The notes under the pieces were generated by a model. That model made no database searches, was not told where the DNA came from, and saw nothing but the letters and a program-made list of their open reading frames with translations. From the NCBI GenBank assembly GCA_012031955.1, contig JAAURZ010000208.1, positions 1 to 5,504 of the forward strand: a stretch of DNA of 5,504 nt, written 5' to 3'. Of this stretch, positions 1-5,504 are shown piece after piece. The translations under genes and the position numbers were made by a program. The DNA comes from Bacteroidia bacterium (lineage in GTDB: Bacteria; Bacteroidota; Bacteroidia; Cytophagales; Cyclobacteriaceae). Numbering within the stretch: position 1 is the first letter of the stretch; each line of letters starts with the position of its first letter.

Positions 1-183
1 GACTGGCGAAAGGTCCGATTCGTGCATGTAACCGTTCACGAGGAAGCCGAACGCACCCGCACCCTGCCGCTCAACATCGTGATCGAATCCAACGGCAAGC
101 GCTTTACCCTGTGTATTGAAAAACGCTTTTGTGTGGAACAACGAATGGAAAGTGACGCAGTTTATAAAACTGATCTAGCATAG
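1..183 (+). CDS. Unrecognised protein, C-terminal 60 residues (partial)
   Basis: The first frame is open from the window edge to a TAG stop at 181-183, so this is the 3' end of a gene that begins outside the window. Codons mostly end in G or C, as in the neighbouring genes, and the stop lies 24 bases before a strong intrinsic terminator. Both support a real coding end. The visible peptide starts DWRKVRFVHVTV. It has alternating hydrophobic and polar residues that suggest beta strands (VRFVHVTV, LNIVIES, RFTLCIEKRF), many charged residues, two cysteines and no membrane segment. I do not recognise the family and assign no function. The minus strand and the other plus frames are less convincing: frame 2 stops at once and frame 3 stops near base 118. 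Confidence 0.7.
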   Translation, partial: DWRKVRFVHVTVHEEAERTRTLPLNIVIESNGKRFTLCIEKRFCVEQRMESDAVYKTDLA

Positions 184-207
184 AGGTTTAGCTTAGTGCA
201 GGTTGAT

Positions 208-241
208 GGCCGGACTTCCCGCAAGGGAGCCGGCCTTTTTT
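208..241 (+). terminator. Rho-independent terminator of the upstream partial gene
   Basis: A six-base GC-only outer stem, GGCCGG (208-213) with CCGGCC (230-235), continues into an inner stem of CCC/GGG plus T-A and C-G pairs with small bulges. It is capped by a GCAA loop of the GNRA class (221-224). Six T residues follow directly (236-241). This is a textbook intrinsic terminator on the plus strand, 24 bases after the stop codon of the partial gene. The minus strand has no T tract on the other side, so it is unlikely to work in both directions. Confidence 0.92.
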
Positions 242-276
242 CTTCGAATACTTTTTGTAACTTCCGTGCTATGGGA

Positions 277-933
277 ATGCGTGTGATCATTACAGGCTCC
301 ACCGGCATGGTGGGCGAGGGTGTGCTGCACGAATGCCTGCTCCATCATGATGTGGAACAGGTGTTGATCGTCAACCGCCGCACGCTGGGCGTCAACCATC
401 CCAAGCTTCGCGAGATTGTTCACCAGGATTTTCTCAACTTTACCCCAATCGAAGACGAACTCGGAGAATATGATGCCTGCTTTTTTTGCATGGGCGTTAC
501 GTCAGTAGGCAAGAGCGAGGCCGAATACAAAGTACTCACCTACGACGTTACCCTTGGCTTCGCCACGCTGTGTTTAAAACACAACCCGGGAATGACATTC
601 TGCTATGTGTCGGGCTCGGGCACGGACAGCAGCGAGCGGGGAAAAGTCATGTGGGCACGTGTGAAGGGAAAAACAGAAAACGACCTGATGCGTCTGCCAT
701 TCAAACGGGTGTTTGCTTTCCGCCCCGGGTACATGCAACCCACCAAAGGCCTTAAGAATACGCTGGCCGGTTATCGCTGGCTGGGTTGGGCGTATCCGCT
801 GTGGCGCGTCATGTTCCCCAGCTTTGTCACCACGCTGAAGGAAGTCGGCATCGCGATGATTCACGTAGCGCAGCAAGGGTATGTGAAACCCGTGATAGAA
901 GTACGGGACATCATCGCCATCGCCAGGCGTTAG
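277..933 (+). CDS. Atypical SDR / NAD(P)-binding epimerase-like protein
   Basis: Predicted 218-residue cytosolic Rossmann-fold protein of the extended/atypical short-chain dehydrogenase group, usually annotated as an NAD-dependent epimerase/dehydratase-like protein and distantly like human TIP30/CC3. The N-terminus is a beta strand followed by the dinucleotide-binding motif TGSTGMVG (residues 6-13). The strand YVSGSGTDSS (from residue 110) supplies the conserved serine region. The position of the catalytic YxxxK motif reads WARVK (126-130), so Lys130 is kept but Tyr is replaced by Trp. FRPGYMQP matches the family's C-terminal substrate-side motif. Substrate and reaction are unknown. I chose ATG 277 (MRVIITG) because homologues begin there; ATG 271 (two residues longer) is equally possible. 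A GTG at 196 would translate the terminator hairpin and is rejected. A sequence resembling the Bacteroidota -7 element, TACTTTTTG at 249-257, lies just upstream but has one base too many. The gene converges with the permease gene. Confidence 0.88.
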   Translation: MRVIITGSTGMVGEGVLHECLLHHDVEQVLIVNRRTLGVNHPKLREIVHQDFLNFTPIEDELGEYDACFFCMGVTSVGKSEAEYKVLTYDVTLGFATLCLKHNPGMTFCYVSGSGTDSSERGKVMWARVKGKTENDLMRLPFKRVFAFRPGYMQPTKGLKNTLAGYRWLGWAYPLWRVMFPSFVTTLKEVGIAMIHVAQQGYVKPVIEVRDIIAIARR

Positions 934-936
934 CTC

Positions 937-1191
937 CTATTCATGTTTAAGCGTAGCCACCGGGTTGATCCTGGCCACCCGCCACGTCTGCGATCCTACG
1001 ATAAGCGCAACGAGCACAAACAGGAACACGACACTTGCCATCACCTCCACCACGCCGATGCTGGCTCTGTAGAACTGCATGCGCAGGAATAGCAAGTCAA
1101 ACATGACGTAGGTGATTGGAATGGCGATGATCACGGCAATCAGAATCAACTTCATAAACCTGCCGCCGAGCGCCGATGCCAGGTCGAACAC
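937..1191 (-). pseudogene. Displaced C-terminal segment of the permease (TM7 and TM8)
   Basis: This 84-codon segment, in a different frame from the main permease reading frame, encodes exactly what is missing from it. It starts VFDLASALGGRF, continues into a hydrophobic helix (MKLILIAVIIAIP onward; residues 807-829 of the restored protein), then a second helix (about 841-862), and ends in NPVATLKHE. That ending parallels NPIETLR at the end of the first half (494-500). It is not a separate gene: GTG 1191 has no independent start context. Joining it to GLRKIMGAT gives the 12-residue spacing between GA(S/T) and the F(L/M)KL helix start that I recall as normal for FtsX-domain proteins. The segment shows no further decay, so the lesion is either very recent or a sequencing error. 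Confidence 0.85.
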
Positions 1192-3574
1192 CGGTGGCCC
1201 CCATTATTTTGCGAAGTCCCAGCTCGCGAACGCGGCTCTCGGTTGCAGACACCACTACTGCCAGTAAGCCCAGGCACGAAATGGTGATGGCGAGCAAACC
1301 AAGGAATCCGAATATCTTTAACATGCTGTTGAATGAGGCAAGCGACTCCTCCACCACGTCTTCGAGGAAGCGGGCTTCAAAAGGCTTGTCTGACAAGCGC
1401 TCCCATGTTTCGCCAAGGCGCATCATGGTCGCGTGCAGGTCGGTGGATGTCAGCTTTACATTGGCAAACACTGCCTGCGAGGGGTCATAGCGAAACATGA
1501 AGCTCGTGATCTGCTCGCGCAAGGGCATGAAGTTGAAATCCTTTACCACGCCCACGACTTTGAATGCCTCATCGCCAATGCCGAAGTCCTGACCGATTGC
1601 TAGCGCGGGCTGTGCGATGTTGAATATCTTGAGGAATTGTTCGTTTACGATAATGGACTTGCGCGACGCTGCTTCTCCCGTAAAGTTGGCTCCCGCCAGA
1701 AGTTTGAGTTCATGGTTGGTGATGTAGTCTTCGTCGATATACATTTGAAACACCTGGAGGGAATCTTCATCGCCAAATTTCCTGACAAAGTCATTGGAGT
1801 TGATCCAGTTGCCGGCTTCAAAAGACGAAAAAGAAACAGTACTCACTTCCGGAAGCTTTTGCAGCTCGGTCTTCAGTACGCGCGTGTTTACGTCCTTCAC
1901 CTCGATGTCGAGAATGTTTTCTTTTTGAAAGCCAAAGTCATACGTGAGTACGTAGCGGTATTGCCTGGCCATGATGGCCACGCCCAGTATGAATACCATC
2001 GACAAGGCGAACTGGAGCACAATCAGTGCTTTCCGTATCTTGATCTTGGACAGTCCGCCCGACAACGATGCATTTCGCAACGTTTCTATCGGGTTTAGCC
2101 TGGAGAAATACAGGGCGGGAAAAAAACCGGCAAGCAAGCCTGTTGCAACGGCGAACAGGAAAAATACCAGTGCCGTTGCCGTCGTTATCTGCAATGTAAA
2201 CGTCTTTGTGCCCATCACGATCATCGACAGGAATTCAGACCGGATGAGAAGAAAAATACCGATCGATCCGACGAGCGCTAGCAGGGAGATGATCAACGTT
2301 TCAGACAGCAATTGCAGGAATACATGGCGCGACTCTCCTCCTGCCACTTTTCGTAACCCGATTTCTTTCGCCCTTGTAAGCGCGCGCGCGATGGTAATGT
2401 TGGTGTAGTTGAAGCACGCCGGCAGCAGCACCAGCATGGCCAGCGCGAAGAAGACTGCCATAGAGAGCGTGCCCCACTCCGGCCCGATTTCCATGTTCAA
2501 ACTGCCGGAAGGAATGTCGCGCAGCGATTGAAGACCATAACTGATCACATTGTCGGTGTCCGCCTTGTTTCTTTCGTCGGCCATACGGCCGAGCACGGTT
2601 TCAATTTGCGCGATAGCACCCGGGTTGCCGACACGCAGGTAGGTGTAGTACATCGTGACCGGTCCCCAGTCGCCGAGGCCGGTTTCCTGCCCTGCGGCTT
2701 CCAGGGAATTGAGCGTTGAGAAAGATGCCAGCGCATCAAAGTTCAAGTGCGACAATCCGTGCGGCGCAACCACACCTGTTACTTCGAAGTCTCCTTTACC
2801 GCCCACGGTCATGGTTTCCCCAAGTGGATTCTTGTCGCCAAATATTTTTTTCGCTGCTTCTTCACTTAGCACCACTGTGAACGGCTTGTCAAGCGCCGTG
2901 GCCGCATTGCCGTACTTAAGGTTGAATGAAAACATGCCGAAGAAACCAGCGTCGGCGTAGTAGCCCCGTAACGGCAACTGGCTGTTCGCGCCGGTTTCAA
3001 CTTCAAGATTGAAGTTCCTGTTGATGCGCACCACCTGGTCGATGCCCGCCACGTCTTCCTGCAGTTTGAGCGCAAGCGGCTGCGACGAGGCTGCATAGGT
3101 ATTGCGACGCGTCTTGTTGTCTACATCGGTGACGACACGGTAGATGGCGTCGCGGTTTGAATGAAACGAGTCGACGCCTTTATAGTCTACATACGCTGCA
3201 AGCGCCAACAACCCGATGGACATGCCGATGGAGAGACACACGAGGTTGATGACGGCGAAAGTGCGCTGCCGCACCAGGTTGCGCACACCCATCACGTAGT
3301 AACTCTTCAGCATGGAAGCATGAAAGAAAGATGATGATGATGCCTGCTTCCTGAGCGATTTTCTCCTGCGCTTCAATCCGTACGAGAACAACAATGCCAA
3401 CGCCTGCGACCAATATTTGCGGCGCGCCCGGGCCGGAGTCATTCGTTTCAGGTTTTCATGGAACAGCTCGTCCATGTCTCCGGTGAGGTCTTCAATAGCC
3501 ACCGCGGATGCGTACAGCTCCAGCATTTTCCTCGGCCACCGCGGTGGCGTTACATTCCTTTTTCCGTCAGCCAT
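937..3574 (-). CDS. ABC transporter permease, MacB/FtsX type with prefix domain (frameshifted)
   Basis: Inner-membrane permease of the MacB/FtsX superfamily, two fused FtsX-like halves, 878 residues if the frame is restored. Residues about 11-70 form a cytosolic prefix domain (features GDMDELFHE and RRKYW) of the 'permease prefix domain 2' kind. A Ser-rich linker (79-82) precedes the start typical of permeases lacking the prefix (from M88). Then come TM1 (105-128), a MacB-like periplasmic domain (to about 368), TM2 (370-393), coupling motif EIGLRKVAGG (404-413), TM3 (425-447) and TM4 (463-488). The second half has TM5 (516-536), a second periplasmic domain, TM6 (751-777) and coupling motif ELGLRKIMGA (784-793). 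An apparent extra base near 1191-1197 shifts the frame after Thr794. As written, translation continues with 31 unrelated residues and stops at 1097, giving 825 residues. The correct frame resumes at 1191 with TM7, TM8 and a normal C-terminus. The ATG at 3574 lies 3 bases after the padR stop, implying one transcript and translational coupling. The likely role is export, or transmission of ATP-driven motion to the periplasm; the substrate is unknown and no ATPase gene is adjacent. Confidence 0.9.
1191..1197 (-). other. Frameshift site in the permease gene
   Basis: On the minus strand the sequence reads GCC ACC G GTG TTC. Removing one base from the CC or GG pairs here joins the two frames as GAT-VFDL, which fits the conserved motif best. 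A run of five C (plus strand, 1198-1202) lies next to it. Removing one base from that run also restores the frame, but gives MGPPVF, a poorer fit. No slippery heptamer of the programmed-frameshift kind is visible. Confidence 0.85.
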
Positions 3575-3577
3575 AAT

Positions 3578-3901
3578 TTAATAAGCAAGTTTTACACGGG
3601 CATTTTTCCAGAGATCGTCGCGCAGGTCTTTGATGCGCCTGAGCGCAGCCTTGCCGGCGTGTGTAAGCTGAAAGTATCGCTTTCGCCGGCCACCACGCTC
3701 CTGCGTGGCCCCGCCATAGGCGGAGGTCACAAAGCCTTTCTCTTCAAGCCTTGTAATGGTGGAGTGCAGCGCGCCGATGCTGATTTCACGATCAGCTCTC
3801 GCCTCTATCTCCTGCTTGATAGAAACACCATAAGCGTCGTCGCCCAGCACCGCGATGGTGAGGAGTACGAGCTCTTCGAATTCACCCAGATAGCCTGTCA
3901 T
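3578..3901 (-). CDS. PadR-family transcriptional regulator
   Basis: A 107-residue protein of the short PadR class: a winged helix-turn-helix DNA-binding domain with a short C-terminal dimerisation helix, acting as a dimer, usually a repressor relieved by a ligand. The sequence shows the family's opening GEFEELVLLTIAVL (residues 6-19), AYGVSIKQEIE (23-33), the recognition-helix region IGALHSTITRLEEKGF (42-57), the wing GGATQERGGRRKRYF (63-77) and LTHAGKAAL (79-87). I chose ATG 3901 because family members normally begin a few residues before LGEFEELVLL; an in-frame ATG at 3931 would add ten residues (MATLAVQAII) that look like translated leader. The stop is 3 bases before the permease ATG, so the two genes form an operon. 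PadR genes paired with permeases of this type are a common Bacteroidota arrangement, and the protein probably controls its own operon. Ligand unknown. Confidence 0.93.
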   Translation of the reverse strand: MTGYLGEFEELVLLTIAVLGDDAYGVSIKQEIEARADREISIGALHSTITRLEEKGFVTSAYGGATQERGGRRKRYFQLTHAGKAALRRIKDLRDDLWKNARVKLAY

Positions 3902-3930
3902 AATAATTGCTTGTACGGCAAGTGTCGCCA

Positions 3931-3958
3931 TTTGTTTCTACTTTTCAAAACAAAATAA
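3931..3958 (-). promoter_or_regulatory. Candidate padR promoter and operator (inverted repeat)
   Basis: A perfect 7-base inverted repeat, TTTGTTT (3931-3937) and AAACAAA (3948-3954), is separated by 10 bases. It overlaps TTATTTTG on the minus strand (3958 to 3951), which matches the Bacteroidota -7 consensus TAnnTTTG except at its second base. Transcription from there would give a leader of roughly 40 bases before ATG 3901. Overlap of a palindrome with the promoter fits autorepression by PadR. The sequence is AT-rich, so chance symmetry is possible, and I see no clear -33 element. Confidence 0.38.
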
Positions 3959-3971
3959 CGGCCTTTCATAA

Positions 3972-4000
3972 ACAGAGCCAGGTTATCGGCCCGGCTCTGT
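3972..4000 (-). terminator. Probable terminator of the SusC-like gene
   Basis: An 8-base perfect stem, ACAGAGCC (3972-3979) with GGCTCTGT (3993-4000), can extend by two G-C pairs beyond an A-C mismatch. It lies 36 bases after the SusC-like stop codon. In the minus direction it is followed by TTTATG, a short and interrupted T tract, so it is a weaker intrinsic terminator than the one at 208-241. There is no T tract on the plus side. It separates the SusC-like gene from the padR operon. Confidence 0.6.
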
Positions 4001-4035
4001 CGTATTTCCGTTATGTGATTCGCGGCGTCCTGCCT

Positions 4036-5504
4036 TTAAAATCCAATCTTCAGGGCGATTCCCATCGTGCGTGTACCCGGCAGGTTGAAGTAATCGAGAC
4101 CGAGACTTCCCGGTGCCGACGACATAGACGTCTCCGGATCGACGCCGGTATACTTAGTGTGCAGCCACAGGTTGTTGGCGAAGACTTTGAACTCAATTTT
4201 CTTCAACCCAAACCGGTCGAACATGTGGCGCGGCAGGGCGTAGCCAATTGCTACGTAACGCAGTCGAACCCATGATGCGTCCTCGATTGCTTCCTCTCCC
4301 ACTCCTGCAAACCCGTAGCGCGTCCAACGGTTAGTGTACACGTCGCCAGTGGCGGGAGCAAAATCTACCGGCACTGCATTCACTTCACCAGCATTGGTCA
4401 CACCTTCGAATACATAGCCTTCCACATCGCGCAATGCTCCCGACTCGTTCGATGTTCCCAGGTAGTTCATCACGTTAGCCGTGCCGTTCCAGCGATCGCC
4501 GCCATGCCTGATGTCGAATACTGCTTCGAGCGATACACCTTTTACACGCCACTCGTTTCTCCATCCCAGCATCCAATCCGGGTTAGGATCGCCAATTACT
4601 GCTGGTGTCGGATCGACAAGCGGGAAACCGTCGTCGCCAATTACCCGCTTGCCTTCGTCGTCGCGCAGGTAACGGGTGCCGACCAGCACGCCGTATGGCT
4701 GTCCTTCCACCAGATTCGTCGACAGCGAATTGAATCCTGCGATGGCTATACGGTTGTGACCAACGGGCAGGCTATTCACCCTGGTACGTGCACGCGTGAA
4801 GCTGAGTGTGGAGTTCCACTGTACGGTACCTTGCAGGGGTGTCGCCTCAAGTGATATTTCGATGCCGCGATTGCGCCATGCTGTTCCACTCACGAGTTGA
4901 AAGCCGTTGGGAGTCGACACAGGCGTGTAAGCATTGCGGTATTCCCGCGTATACAAACTCATACTCATCTCGACGCGGTTCTGCAACAGTTCCAGTTCGA
5001 ACCCTGCTTCCCGGTCGTGCAATATTTCAGGTTGCAGTCCATCGTTGCTTTGGAGTGGAATTCTTTCGGCATAAAGGATCGGATCCGTCACGTCGTACTG
5101 CAATGCCTGTTGATAGGATGGGTCAATGTAAAACGGCGCTTCTACGGGCATTGCGCCTATCGAGCCAAACAGTTTGGCATTGCTCATCCATAACGGCAAG
5201 CTCAAGTTCGGCAAGTCGCCGGCGTTGAATGCAAATCCGGCATGGCCACCAGGCAGCCAACTACGGTGGGGCAGCGTGGACAGCTTGTCGAGCGAGCCGG
5301 TAAGTGTTACGCTGATGAAGCTTTTATACCGTGCTGTCAGGCTCGACGCGATCTGGTAGCGGTTGTTTTCGTATCCTTTATTATAGAGCAGGTTTGTCGC
5401 TGCATTGGATTCGTCAAACGCACCTGCTTGCAACAAACCATAGCCATCGGTACGACGAATAAAGCGTTCGTTGTGGAATGTGTTCAGCCCGGCGAGTCCG
5501 CTCA
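4036..5504 (-). CDS. SusC/RagA-family TonB-linked outer membrane protein, C-terminal part (partial)
   Basis: The frame is open from the window edge (first complete codon at 5502) to a TAA at 4036-4038, giving 488 residues. This is about half of a usual SusC-like protein of around 1000 residues. The signal peptide, carboxypeptidase-like domain, TonB box and plug are therefore outside the window. The visible part is the 22-stranded beta-barrel's C-terminal half, with alternating aromatic strands. Hallmarks of the family are IGDPNPDW (its DPNPDW at 4573-4590) followed by VSLEAVFDIRHGGDRWNGT, the segment EDASWVRLRYVAIGYALP, FANNLWLHTKYTGVDPE (4132-4182), and a terminal strand ending in Phe (MGIALKIGF), the usual outer-membrane assembly signal. 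The role is TonB-dependent uptake of a glycan, peptide or other ligand; the substrate cannot be read from the barrel. No SusD gene follows: the next gene downstream is padR, beyond a hairpin. TTG 5436 is simply an internal codon, not a start. Confidence 0.95.
   Translation of the reverse strand, partial: SGLAGLNTFHNERFIRRTDGYGLLQAGAFDESNAATNLLYNKGYENNRYQIASSLTARYKSFISVTLTGSLDKLSTLPHRSWLPGGHAGFAFNAGDLPNLSLPLWMSNAKLFGSIGAMPVEAPFYIDPSYQQALQYDVTDPILYAERIPLQSNDGLQPEILHDREAGFELELLQNRVEMSMSLYTREYRNAYTPVSTPNGFQLVSGTAWRNRGIEISLEATPLQGTVQWNSTLSFTRARTRVNSLPVGHNRIAIAGFNSLSTNLVEGQPYGVLVGTRYLRDDEGKRVIGDDGFPLVDPTPAVIGDPNPDWMLGWRNEWRVKGVSLEAVFDIRHGGDRWNGTANVMNYLGTSNESGALRDVEGYVFEGVTNAGEVNAVPVDFAPATGDVYTNRWTRYGFAGVGEEAIEDASWVRLRYVAIGYALPRHMFDRFGLKKIEFKVFANNLWLHTKYTGVDPETSMSSAPGSLGLDYFNLPGTRTMGIALKIGF

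Noticed and set aside
1637..2098. 153-codon open frame on the plus strand inside the permease gene
   Set aside because: It is antisense to a well-supported conserved permease, and its translation shows no recognisable domain; long antisense frames are expected in GC-rich-third-position genes.
3331..3342. Four tandem ATG triplets (trinucleotide repeat) within the permease gene
   Set aside because: They encode part of a short Ser run in the linker between the prefix domain and TM1; four units is too few to argue for phase variation, and slippage would stay in frame.
3458..3958. 166-codon plus-strand open frame spanning padR and the permease start
   Set aside because: It lies opposite the PadR coding sequence and its promoter region; the minus-strand genes match known families and this frame does not.
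3972..4000. Hairpin considered as a riboswitch, attachment site or insertion-sequence end
   Set aside because: It is a single simple stem just after a stop codon with no matching copy elsewhere in the window; a terminator explains it better.
4504..5228. Overlapping plus-strand open frames opposite the SusC-like gene
   Set aside because: They are shadows of the SusC-like barrel reading frame, with cysteine- and arginine-rich compositions lacking any family resemblance.
1..5504. CRISPR array, tRNA or rRNA genes, insertion sequences, toxin-antitoxin or phage defence genes
   Set aside because: I looked for regularly spaced repeats, transposase motifs and structured RNA genes and saw none; nearly the whole window is accounted for by five ordinary genes.

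Overview
The window looks like ordinary chromosomal DNA from a Bacteroidota bacterium, most plausibly a member of the order Cytophagales. This inference rests on three things: a SusC/RagA-type TonB-linked outer membrane protein, a large ABC permease with a cytosolic 'permease prefix' domain behind a small PadR regulator, and moderate GC with a strong preference for G/C at third codon positions. No 16S or other marker gene is present, so the taxonomy is not proven.

Layout: bases 1-183 hold the 3' end of an unrecognised plus-strand gene, followed by a strong intrinsic terminator (208-241). A plus-strand atypical short-chain dehydrogenase/epimerase-like gene (277-933) starts just after that terminator. 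It converges with an 878-residue ABC transporter permease on the minus strand (3574 down to 937), with only three bases between the two stop codons. The permease gene carries an apparent one-base insertion near 1191-1197, which cuts off the last two membrane helices. A PadR-family regulator (3901 down to 3578) lies 3 bases upstream of the permease and surely shares its transcript. The short intergenic region 3902-4035 holds a candidate promoter/operator for padR and a hairpin that probably terminates the next gene. The rest, 4036 to the window edge, is the C-terminal half of a SusC-like outer membrane protein on the minus strand, open at its 5' end.

How they work together: PadR probably senses a small molecule or stress and represses its own two-gene operon. 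The permease resembles MacB/FtsX-type mechanotransmission or efflux permeases, and no ATPase gene is next to it. The SusC-like protein would import a ligand across the outer membrane, but no SusD partner follows it. The SDR-like gene appears to be an independent unit.

I found no evidence of a new multi-gene system. The points most worth checking are the permease frameshift, the inverted repeat overlapping the padR promoter region, the tyrosine-to-tryptophan change in the SDR active-site motif, and the SusC gene without a downstream SusD.
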